Origin: Butyricicoccus_A sp963601915
GTDB lineage: Bacteria > Bacillota > Clostridia > Oscillospirales > Butyricicoccaceae
Assembly (NCBI GenBank): GCA_963601915.1
Contig: CAVCGL010000019.1
Location: 1 to 45,736, forward strand
Direction: 5' to 3'
Length of the DNA: 45,736 nt
Part shown: positions 23,962-30,459 of the stretch, piece after piece
Layout: each line of letters opens with the position of its first letter
Position numbering within the stretch: position 1 is the first letter of the stretch
Notes under the pieces: model-generated
What the model saw: only the letters and a program-made list of their open reading frames with translations
Told to the model about the DNA's origin: nothing
The model's database searches: none
Made by a program: the position numbers and the translations under genes

Positions 23962-24546
23962 ATGAATCAAAAGAAAATCGGCGAAGTCATTCGCGCCGCA
24001 CGCCGAGAACACGGCATGACACAGCAGGAGCTTGCGGACAAAATGAACATCAGTGACAAAACCGTTTCCAAATGGGAATGCGGCTTAGGCTGTCCGGATT
24101 TATCCCTGCTGCCGCAGCTTTCGGAAATTCTCAAGCTAGATTTATCCGCGCTGCTGGACGGAGAACTGCCCACGCGCCGCGTGCTGGCAGGTAACATGAA
24201 AAAGCTGTTGTTCTATATCTGCCCCACGTGCGGCAATCTCATCACCGCTTCCGGCGAAGCACAAATGAGCTGCTGCGGCAAAAAGCTGCTTCCGCTCACG
24301 CCGCAAAAGGCATCCGATGACCAAAAATTGACACTGGAAAAGCTAGAAAACGAATGGCATGTGATTTCCGATCACCCCATGACAAAAGAGCATTCGATTG
24401 CCTTTGTCACGCTGCTCACCGGCGACACGGTCGTGACACGCAAGCTGTATCCAGAATGGAATATGGAAACCCGCCTGCCGTACTTTCGCCACGGCATTCT
24501 CGTCTGGTACTGCAGCCAGCACGGTTTATTCTATCAAAATTTCTAA
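23962..24546 (+). CDS. Xre regulator fused to a desulfoferrodoxin-like domain
   Basis: A 194-residue two-domain protein. Residues 1-65 are a Cro/C1 helix-turn-helix (MTQQELADKMNISDKTVSKWECG). Residues 85-110 hold C87-x2-C90 ... C104-C105-G-K, the cysteine pattern of the desulforedoxin/desulfoferrodoxin iron site. The rest resembles the superoxide-reductase domain: ISDHPMTKEHSIAFV gives the HPMxxxH ligand pair (H138, H144) and WYCSQHGLF gives CxxHG (C184, H187). The ATG has AGGAGG 6-7 nt upstream. I infer an iron-dependent redox or superoxide-sensing regulator; loss of metal binding in a relic domain is the alternative. Divergent from guaD by 128 bp. Confidence 0.8.
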   Translation: MNQKKIGEVIRAARREHGMTQQELADKMNISDKTVSKWECGLGCPDLSLLPQLSEILKLDLSALLDGELPTRRVLAGNMKKLLFYICPTCGNLITASGEAQMSCCGKKLLPLTPQKASDDQKLTLEKLENEWHVISDHPMTKEHSIAFVTLLTGDTVVTRKLYPEWNMETRLPYFRHGILVWYCSQHGLFYQNF

Positions 24547-24555
24547 ATTCCACGC

Positions 24556-24596
24556 AAAAATCCGCAGAGCATGTCAAAAAAGCTCTGCGGATTTTT
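24556..24596. terminator. Bidirectional terminator
   Basis: AAAAATCCGCAGAGC/GCTCTGCGGATTTTT with a 10-nt loop between the convergent Xre-fusion and mgtE-like genes. Confidence 0.85.
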
Positions 24597-24607
24597 TGTC
24601 TCTTAGT

Positions 24608-25219
24608 TTACAGGGCAAACAGCATCGTTGCAATGCGGAAGTAAATCATAATGGAGCACGCATCCACAACCGTTGTGATGAGCGGTGCCGCCATAATGGC
24701 CGGATCCAAGCCGACGCGCTTTGCCAGCAGCGGCAGCAGGCAGCCGACCAGCTTCGCAACGACAATTGTCGCTACCAGCGAGCAGGCAATGACAATTGCC
24801 ATAGACGCATCCTGATACTGCAAAAAAATTCTCACGCCGTTTGCCACGGCAAGAACGGCTCCGACCAACAGAGAAACGCGGAATTCTTTCCACATAATGG
24901 CCAGCGCATCTGCAAAGGTCAATTCTCCGACTGCTAAGCCGCGGGTAATCAAGGTGGCGCTCTGCGAGCCGCAATTTCCGCCGGTATCCATGAGCATCGG
25001 AATAAACGATACGAGCAGCGGAATCGCTGCAAACGCATCCTCATAGTGCGTGATAATCGAGCCGGTAATGGTCGAGGACAGCATCAGCACAAGCAGCCAG
25101 GTAATCCGGCTCTTTGCGTGCTGCAGCGCAGACGTCTGCAAATAGGTCTGCGGCTCGCCGGTTTTCTGCGGCTGATTCTTCTTATACTGCAGCCGTGTCA
25201 TCATCATTCTCTTTGTCAT
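24608..25219 (-). CDS. Short MgtE-type Mg2+ transporter (membrane domain only)
   Basis: A 203-residue protein that matches only the C-terminal membrane domain of MgtE/SLC41 transporters: RITWLLVLMLSSTITGSII, then PLLVSFIPMLMDTGGNCGSQSATLITRGLA (the pore signature) and GLDPAIMAAPLITTVVDACSIMIYF (Mg2+-site Asp). Five helices are expected. The usual N-domain and CBS pair that gate full-length (~450 aa) MgtE are absent. AAAGGAGG 8 nt upstream sets the start at 25219. The M-box riboswitch upstream supports Mg2+ as substrate. It might act as a dimer or with a separate regulatory partner. Confidence 0.88.
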   Translation of the reverse strand: MTKRMMMTRLQYKKNQPQKTGEPQTYLQTSALQHAKSRITWLLVLMLSSTITGSIITHYEDAFAAIPLLVSFIPMLMDTGGNCGSQSATLITRGLAVGELTFADALAIMWKEFRVSLLVGAVLAVANGVRIFLQYQDASMAIVIACSLVATIVVAKLVGCLLPLLAKRVGLDPAIMAAPLITTVVDACSIMIYFRIATMLFAL

Positions 25220-25274
25220 CTGTGGTTCCTCCTTTTGAGAAACAGGCGCACAAAGCCAGCACACCGCACAGATT

Positions 25275-25364
25275 CTATCTCAAAAGATCCTCGCGCAGCA
25301 CGGACAGCTCTTGCCCTGTTCGTATCCAATGGTTGATGGGTTTCCCGTCGTAGCTACTGTCCAT
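25275..25364 (-). CDS. 29-residue leader ORF between M-box and mgtE-like gene
   Basis: ATG at 25364, stop TAG at 25275. AAGGAGG lies 7 nt before the ATG, as good as any ribosome binding site in the window, so translation is likely. The peptide starts MDSSYDGKPINHWIRTG and ends REDLLR; it is soluble and charged with no membrane segment. It sits just after the riboswitch terminator and 55 nt before the transporter start, so it would be made only when the switch is on. It may be a leader peptide, a small regulator of the transporter, or a leftover of the MgtE N-domain. Confidence 0.55.
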   Translation of the reverse strand: MDSSYDGKPINHWIRTGQELSVLREDLLR

Positions 25365-25385
25365 GTCTGCACCTCCTTCGGACAA

Positions 25386-25599
25386 CAAAAAAAGCATACC
25401 ATCGCAATTCTGTCGATGATATGCCTATGCACAACGTCACGCCGTCCAAGCTTCAACTCCATAAGGCACGCTGTTGTCAGCTTGTAACTGCATTAGACTA
25501 TGCCTTCTCGACATAGACTGTTCAAACCTTCTCATAGTGTCTCCACTACTCTGCGGCAGCAATCCGTATCCTTATGGTAGCCTCACCTACCGAATTACA
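25386..25599 (-). promoter_or_regulatory. M-box (ykoK) magnesium riboswitch
   Basis: Read on the minus strand, the leader shows the conserved M-box core: GGTAGGTGAGGCTACC, then GGATACGGATTGCTGCCG and GAGTAGTGGAGAC, then long paired arms. It ends in a terminator stem GCATAtCATCG/CGATGgTATGC (25394-25424) followed by seven T. Known M-boxes bind Mg2+ and terminate transcription when Mg2+ is plentiful. It precedes a Mg2+-transporter gene, as expected. Confidence 0.9.
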
Positions 25600-25605
25600 G
25601 GTTGT

Positions 25606-25634
25606 ACTATACCACGCGGCGCGGATTAAGTCAA
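25606..25634 (-). promoter_or_regulatory. Promoter of the M-box transcript
   Basis: Minus strand TTGACT (25634-25629), 17-bp spacer, TATAGT (25611-25606), placing the start near 25599, right before the M-box core. Confidence 0.85.
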
Positions 25635-25672
25635 TGGTTCTTGTGTGTAGATTTTGTGAGAAAGCTGTGTAC

Positions 25673-25707
25673 AAAAAACATGCGGTACAGAAGTCTGCAC
25701 CGCATGT
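25673..25707 (-). terminator. Terminator of the 25719 gene
   Basis: 9-bp stem ACATGCGGT/ACCGCATGT with a T run on the minus strand. Confidence 0.85.
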
Positions 25708-25718
25708 TGTGAGCTGTT

Positions 25719-26036
25719 TTACCAAACCTGATTGCCCTTGTCGTCAATAAACTTGCGCTTGCAGACGCGGCACTCCAGCACCGGTCCGAGCAGCGGCAGC
25801 GTCTTGTGACAATCCGGGCAGCGCCACTTAAAGAAGTTAATCAGATAGAACCAGATAACCAGCACGATAGCTGCGTAGCCGGAATACAGACACGGCTTGC
25901 TGTCCATGCCAAATACCTGACCCAGTACAATGCAGACAACGACCATCGCAAGCGCTGCATACAGGCAGTAAAAGCCGATGCGGCGCCACTTATGGTACTT
26001 TTTGTCCTCTGAAAATTTTACCTTATTTTTAGCCAT
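25719..26036 (-). CDS. Small membrane protein with zinc ribbon
   Basis: A 105-residue protein: basic N-terminus (MAKNKVKFSEDKKYHKWRR), two membrane helices (about 20-42 and 53-69), then a cytoplasmic-side zinc ribbon with C73-x2-C76 and C89-x2-C92. This shape recurs in clostridial hypotheticals; no function can be given. AAAGGAAAG lies upstream of the ATG at 26036. Its own terminator follows. Confidence 0.75.
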   Translation of the reverse strand: MAKNKVKFSEDKKYHKWRRIGFYCLYAALAMVVVCIVLGQVFGMDSKPCLYSGYAAIVLVIWFYLINFFKWRCPDCHKTLPLLGPVLECRVCKRKFIDDKGNQVW

Positions 26037-26134
26037 GGATCAAAAACACACTTTCCTTTGATTTTTCTATCATTTTAACACAGAAAAGTGACAGATGCAA
26101 TGTCTGGCAAACGAGTTCACAGGAAAATCACATC

Positions 26135-26359
26135 TCAGCAGCAGTCGCCGCAGGAATTGTTGCAGCCGCACGAACCGCAGCCGCCGCAGTTTCCGCATCC
26201 ACCACAGCCGCCGCCACAGCATCCACCGCAGCCGCCACATCCGCCGCAGGAACCGCAAGAGCCGCAGCCCCAGCTGCCGGAGCCGCCACAGCAGCAAATC
26301 AGCACGATAAAGATGAGAATCCACCAGCAGTCAAAGCCATTGTTGCAGTTGTTGCACAT
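26135..26359 (-). CDS. Cysteine/glycine-rich membrane microprotein
   Basis: A 74-residue protein with 22 cysteines. MCNNCNNGFDCWW leads to one membrane helix (WILIFIVLICCC, about 13-24), then about 50 residues of GC, GGC and GSC repeats ending NNSCGDCC. GGAGG 8 nt upstream selects the ATG at 26359; the 12 codons before it lack a site. Such proteins are sometimes labelled chorion-like high-cysteine proteins in Clostridia. Metal binding, a disulfide-rich surface layer or a spore-coat part are possible. No maturation enzyme is next to it, so a modified peptide product is unsupported. Confidence 0.7.
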   Translation of the reverse strand: MCNNCNNGFDCWWILIFIVLICCCGGSGSWGCGSCGSCGGCGGCGGCCGGGCGGCGNCGGCGSCGCNNSCGDCC

Positions 26360-26443
26360 AACAGATTCCTCCTGTTTCGATTTTTTCATTCCCATACTAT
26401 CGCGGGGACGGGCAGGAGGTGATACATTTTTTTAGACGCAAAA

Positions 26444-26474
26444 CTCCCGCAGGCCAATCACCTGCGGGAGCTTT
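26444..26474. terminator. rex terminator
   Basis: 10-bp stem CTCCCGCAGG/CCTGCGGGAG, 7-nt loop, short T runs on both sides. Confidence 0.8.
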
Positions 26475-26486
26475 TCACTGCATATC

Positions 26487-27149
26487 TCATTCAATTTCGT
26501 TGATCTCGTCAAACGGATCGGTGTCCTTCATCCGATAACACAGCGTCATCAGCGAATCCGAAAAGTGCACATCCTGTACCGGAACGCCGAGGGCGTCTTC
26601 CTTCATGGAGACATTGGAGAAATTCCAAATGCCGCGGATGCCATTCTTGACAAGCCGCTGTGCCATTTCCATCGCCTTATCCGCCGGCACGCACAGAACC
26701 GCAATATCCGGCCGCTCGCGCTCGCAGTATTCTTCAAGCTCCTGCAAGGCGTGCACGTGAATGCCGCGGAAATCGCTGCCGACAACCGTCTGTGCGGTGT
26801 CAAATGCCGCAATCGGACGAACGCCGCAGTAGGAGAAGTCAAAATTGCGCAGCAGTGCTCGTCCCAGATTGCCGACGCCGAGCAGAATCGCCCGCTGGCT
26901 TCCGGCAACACCGAGAATACGCTCCAGCTCCACGATCAACTTATCCACACTATAACCATATCCCTGCTGACCAAATCCGCCAAAGCAGCTCAGATCCTGT
27001 CTGATCTGTGAGGCAGTCAGATCCATCTGCGAGGCAAGCTCTTTGGACGAAATGCGTCCAATGCCCTGATCGGCAAGCTCCCGAAGCGTGCGATAATACC
27101 GCGGCAAGCGGTTTACGACTGCTTTGGATACGTTTTTTGTGTTAGCCAC
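26487..27149 (-). CDS. rex: Redox-sensing repressor Rex
   Basis: A 220-residue Rex protein, which represses fermentation genes until NADH rises. A winged-helix N-domain (RLPRYYRTLRELADQGIGRISSKELASQMDLTASQIRQDLSCFGGFGQQGYGY) is followed by a Rossmann domain with GVGNLGRALL near residue 92 and the closing swapped helix. Full length for the family. AGGAGG lies a few bases before the ATG. It follows icd on the same strand with 24 bp between, so they may be cotranscribed. I did not identify a Rex operator (TTGTTAANNNNTTAACAA) in this window. Confidence 0.95.
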   Translation of the reverse strand: MANTKNVSKAVVNRLPRYYRTLRELADQGIGRISSKELASQMDLTASQIRQDLSCFGGFGQQGYGYSVDKLIVELERILGVAGSQRAILLGVGNLGRALLRNFDFSYCGVRPIAAFDTAQTVVGSDFRGIHVHALQELEEYCERERPDIAVLCVPADKAMEMAQRLVKNGIRGIWNFSNVSMKEDALGVPVQDVHFSDSLMTLCYRMKDTDPFDEINEIE

Positions 27150-27173
27150 TGATTACTCCTCCTGATATTCCTC

Positions 27174-28382
27174 TTACAGAGAGGCTTCCAGCGTCTCGCG
27201 GACAGCCTTGATAAAGCCTTCCGTATTCAGAGTTGTGACATGCTCTAACTTGGTAATGAGTGCAAGGTCCTTAGTCATCTTACCAGATTCTACGGTGTCA
27301 ATGCAAGCCTTTTCCAGTTTGTCCGCAAAGGCAGACAGCTCCGGCAGCTGATCCAGCTCACCGCGCTTGCGCAGCGCACCCGTCCATGCAAAGATGGTTG
27401 CGATAGAATTGGTCGATGTCTCTTCGCCCTTGAGGTGCTTGTAGTAATGGCGCTGTACGGTGCCATGGGCAGCTTCGTATTCGTATACGCCCTTCGGGGA
27501 AACGAGAACAGAGGTCATCATGGACAGAGAGCCATACGCCGTTGCCAGCATGTCACTCATGACATCGCCGTCATAGTTCTTGCACGCCCAGATGTAGCCG
27601 CCGTTGGAGCGAATGACGCGTGCTACCGCATCATCAATCAGCGTATAGAAATACTCCAGACCCATCTTCTCGAAGGTCTCCTTGTATTCGTTGTCATAGA
27701 TTTCCTGGAAGATGTCCTTGAACGTATGGTCATACTTCTTGGAAATCGTGTCCTTGGTTGCAAACCAGAGATCCTGTTTGGTATCTACAGCAAAGCTAAA
27801 GCAGCTTCTGGCAAAGCTCTCAATAGACGGTACCAGATTGTGCTGTCCCTGTACAATGCCCGCGGACTGGAAGTTGTGCACAGTCTCGCGCGTCTCCGTG
27901 CCGTCCTCTGCGGTGTACACCAGCTCAACCTTGCCCGGGCCCGGAACCTTCATCTCCACGCCCTTGTATACATCACCGTATGCATGACGTGCAATCGTAA
28001 TCGGCTTGACCCAATTCTTGACATACGGCTCTACGCCCTTGACGAGGATCGGCGCACGGAATACGGTGCCGTCCAGAATGGCGCGGATGGTGCCGTTCGG
28101 GCTCTTCCACATTTCCTTCAAATTGTACTCGGACATACGAGCTGCATTCGGTGTAATGGTTGCACACTTGACGGCAACGCCATACTTCTTGGTCGCCTCA
28201 GCCGAATCAATGGTTACCTGGTCGTCGGTTTCATTTCTGTGCTTGAGTCCCAAGTCATAGTATTCGGACTTCAGATCAACAAACGGGCAGATCAGCTCAT
28301 CCTTAATCATCTGCCAGATGACACGGGTCATTTCGTCGCCGTCCATCTCGACGAGCGGTGTGGTCATTTTAATCTTTTCCAT
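27174..28382 (-). CDS. icd: NADP-dependent isocitrate dehydrogenase
   Basis: A 402-residue isocitrate dehydrogenase that makes 2-oxoglutarate, CO2 and NADPH. It belongs to the homodimeric, eukaryote-like subfamily: TTPLVEMDGDEMTRVIWQ at the N-terminus, KSPNGTIRAILDGTVFRAPI (substrate serine and arginine), then IDDAVARVIRSNGGYIWACKNYDGDVMSD (metal Asp) and EAAHGTVQRHYY. ATG at 28382 chosen from GGAGAC 8 nt upstream; the upstream frame lacks family sequence. Together with gdhA it feeds 2-oxoglutarate to glutamate. A second NADP-dependent enzyme next to rex suits redox control. Confidence 0.95.
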   Translation of the reverse strand: MEKIKMTTPLVEMDGDEMTRVIWQMIKDELICPFVDLKSEYYDLGLKHRNETDDQVTIDSAEATKKYGVAVKCATITPNAARMSEYNLKEMWKSPNGTIRAILDGTVFRAPILVKGVEPYVKNWVKPITIARHAYGDVYKGVEMKVPGPGKVELVYTAEDGTETRETVHNFQSAGIVQGQHNLVPSIESFARSCFSFAVDTKQDLWFATKDTISKKYDHTFKDIFQEIYDNEYKETFEKMGLEYFYTLIDDAVARVIRSNGGYIWACKNYDGDVMSDMLATAYGSLSMMTSVLVSPKGVYEYEAAHGTVQRHYYKHLKGEETSTNSIATIFAWTGALRKRGELDQLPELSAFADKLEKACIDTVESGKMTKDLALITKLEHVTTLNTEGFIKAVRETLEASL

Positions 28383-28568
28383 GACGAATCGTCTCCTCCT
28401 GCCTATGTACCGTGCGCGGCGGCTGGTTCCGCCTGTCCGCAGCTGCTTTGAATTTTCAACTGTGCAATCCTGCACAGGCTTTTCGTCCATCCAAACAGGG
28501 TACTCTGAAATCTTTCAGAGAGAATTTTGGAAGTTCTTTTTCATTTTACACCTTTTGGCCGATTTTTT

Positions 28569-29621
28569 CTACCTTTTTGCCCGTCTTTTTGCAATTCCGT
28601 GCTTTTGACAGATTTTCTCTGAGATTTCCGCTGTGGCAAAGGCATTTTGCCAAATGGTGCCGGTATTTCCTGCAAGAAATTCATAATATGCCTGTGCGCC
28701 AATCATCGCCGCGTTGTCTCCGCACAGGCTGAGCGGCGGCATATAAATCGGTACGCCAAAGCCCTCCGCCATCTTTTCCAAGTCCGCACGCAGCTGAGAA
28801 TTTGCCGCCACGCCGCCAGCTGCGACCAAACGGCGCACACCGGTCTGCTCTGCGGCGAGCTTCAAGCGCGGCACCAGCGTATCGCTGACCGCCCGCTGAA
28901 ACGATGCCGCCAAATCGTGACGATCCAGCGGTTCGCCCTTCTGCTCCGCATTATGTGCCAAATTGATGACAGCGGTTTTGAGTCCGGAAAATGAGAAATC
29001 CAGCGGCGCACCGTCTACATGCGAATGCGGCAGTTTGTACGCCTTTGGATTGCCGCCCTGCGCCAGCTTATCAATCTTCGGGCCACCCGGATAGCCGACA
29101 CCGAGCACGCGAGCCACTTTATCAAACGCTTCGCCCGCTGCATCGTCACGGGTACCGCCGAGAATTTCCATGTTGGTATAGTCCTTAACCAGCACAATCA
29201 TAGACGATCCGCCAGACGCGGACAGGCACAGAAACGGCGGTTCCAGCTCTGGAAATGCCAGCAAATTTGCCGCGATATGGCCGCGAATATGGTGCACTGG
29301 AATAAATGGCTTGTGCAATGCCCAAGCCAACGACTTGGCATAATTGGAACCAACCAGCAGGGCACCGATCAGTCCCGGCGCACAGGTCGCTGCGATAGCA
29401 TCCACGTCATCCATTGTGAGACCCGCTTCGCGCACAGCCGTCAACGCAACAGCACTGATCGCCTCTACGTGGCCGCGGCTCGCAATTTCCGGCACAACAC
29501 CGCCGTACAGCGCGTGTTCCTCCGCTTGTGAGTTGATAATATTGGAACAGATCTTTCGTCCGTCTTCGATAACCGCAGCTGCGGTCTCATCGCAGGACGA
29601 TTCGATTGCTAAAATTTTCAT
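28569..29621 (-). CDS. tsaD: tRNA threonylcarbamoyladenosine synthase subunit TsaD
   Basis: A 350-residue ASKHA-fold protein (Kae1/TsaD) that moves the threonylcarbamoyl group to adenosine 37 of ANN-decoding tRNAs. MKILAIESSCDETAAAV at the start, the metal motif H111-IRG-H115 (PVHHIRGH), then LCLSASGGSSMIV, GVGYPGGPKIDKLA and SFSGLKTAVIN. Normal length. Last gene of the polA / phosphatase-like / rimI / tsaD unit, 16 bp after rimI. TsaB and TsaE are not in the window. Confidence 0.96.
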   Translation of the reverse strand: MKILAIESSCDETAAAVIEDGRKICSNIINSQAEEHALYGGVVPEIASRGHVEAISAVALTAVREAGLTMDDVDAIAATCAPGLIGALLVGSNYAKSLAWALHKPFIPVHHIRGHIAANLLAFPELEPPFLCLSASGGSSMIVLVKDYTNMEILGGTRDDAAGEAFDKVARVLGVGYPGGPKIDKLAQGGNPKAYKLPHSHVDGAPLDFSFSGLKTAVINLAHNAEQKGEPLDRHDLAASFQRAVSDTLVPRLKLAAEQTGVRRLVAAGGVAANSQLRADLEKMAEGFGVPIYMPPLSLCGDNAAMIGAQAYYEFLAGNTGTIWQNAFATAEISEKICQKHGIAKRRAKR

Positions 29622-29637
29622 AGTAACTTCTTTCCTT

Positions 29638-30084
29638 TTAGTTATCCTGTAAAAACACCGTCATGAGCAGCGCATCTTCCGTCGGATGGCTGTAAAATTT
29701 CTTGCGCACACCGACGGATCGAAACCCGCAGTCTGTGTACAGCGCAATCGCCGCCTGGTTGGACACACGAACCTCCAAGGTAACAAATGCCAGATCCTCA
29801 GACCGCTCCAACAGCGCCTGCACGAGTTGTCTGCCGATACCGCGTCTGCGATATGCCGGAGATACGGCCACGTTGGCAATATAGCCTTCATCCAGCACCG
29901 TATGGCAGCCAATATACCCAGCCACGGCACCATCTTCTGCCTCAGCAACAAGAAAGCGCGCACATGCATTGTCCAGCTCCTCGCGCAGTCCTTCCTCTGT
30001 CCATGGCTCTGCAAAACAAGCCTGTTCGATTTGCGCAACAGCGCATACATGCTGCGCAGTAAATGGAACTATGTGTATTGGCAT
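29638..30084 (-). CDS. rimI: Ribosomal-protein-alanine N-acetyltransferase
   Basis: A 148-residue GNAT acetyltransferase of the RimI type, which acetylates the N-terminal alanine of ribosomal protein S18 and perhaps others. GYIGCHTVLDEGYIANVAVSPAYRRRGIGRQLVQALLERSED holds the acetyl-CoA loop (RRRGIG), and TLEVRVSNQAAIALYTDCGFRSVGVRKKFYSHPTEDALLM the RimI ending. GAGGAG 8 nt upstream sets the ATG at 30084, which overlaps the preceding phosphatase-like gene by 16 bp. The neighbour tsaD is a common partner. Confidence 0.93.
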   Translation of the reverse strand: MPIHIVPFTAQHVCAVAQIEQACFAEPWTEEGLREELDNACARFLVAEAEDGAVAGYIGCHTVLDEGYIANVAVSPAYRRRGIGRQLVQALLERSEDLAFVTLEVRVSNQAAIALYTDCGFRSVGVRKKFYSHPTEDALLMTVFLQDN

Positions 30085-30455
30085 CCCATCATCTCCTCTA
30101 TTCTCCGGCAAATGTGCTGCTCGCACTGCGCATAGCCCTCTTTCCCGCTTCCTGTCGGATCGGGAATATCCGGCAGCGCATGAATTTTTTGCCTTGCTTC
30201 CGGATGTTCTTCCGCCAAATGCCGCGCAATGGCCGCAGTGACACACCAAACGGCATCTGCTTTTGCCAGCATAGATGCGGACAGGCACCGTGCCCGATGT
30301 GTATCCAGCAGCTTGGGACGCACGGCATCGCCGAGCTGCGCTCCTTCGTCTGCATAGACACCCGCGCTGTGCGCCGGTTTTCGATAGGTCTGCGTATAGA
30401 ACGCTGCCGCCAACGGCGCACGAAACACATCATTGTAATCTACAAATAAAACCAT
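30069..30455 (-). CDS. Low-molecular-weight phosphatase-like protein lacking the catalytic Cys
   Basis: A 128-residue protein with the outline of low-molecular-weight protein tyrosine/arginine phosphatases: an N-terminal strand VLFV, the helix APLAAAFYTQTY, HSAGVYADEGAQLGDAV, HRARCLSASMLAKADAVWCVTAA and DIPDPTG (the general-acid DPxG region). The P-loop normally reads CTGNTCRS; here it is DYNDVFRA, so the nucleophilic cysteine is Asp although the loop Arg is kept. It is therefore probably a pseudoenzyme. It starts 4 bp after polA and overlaps rimI, so it is fixed in the operon. Confidence 0.7.
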   Translation of the reverse strand: MVLFVDYNDVFRAPLAAAFYTQTYRKPAHSAGVYADEGAQLGDAVRPKLLDTHRARCLSASMLAKADAVWCVTAAIARHLAEEHPEARQKIHALPDIPDPTGSGKEGYAQCEQHICRRIEEMMGCQYT

Positions 30456-30459
30456 GATT

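Noticed and set aside
26088..26435. Plus-strand frame encoding a Pro/Gln-rich protein
   Set aside because: It is the complement of the Gly/Cys repeats of the microprotein gene, which has a proper ribosome binding site.
26743..26770. GTGCACGTGAA inside rex, similar to the inositol operator
   Set aside because: Only part of one half matches and it lies within a coding region; no second half-site.
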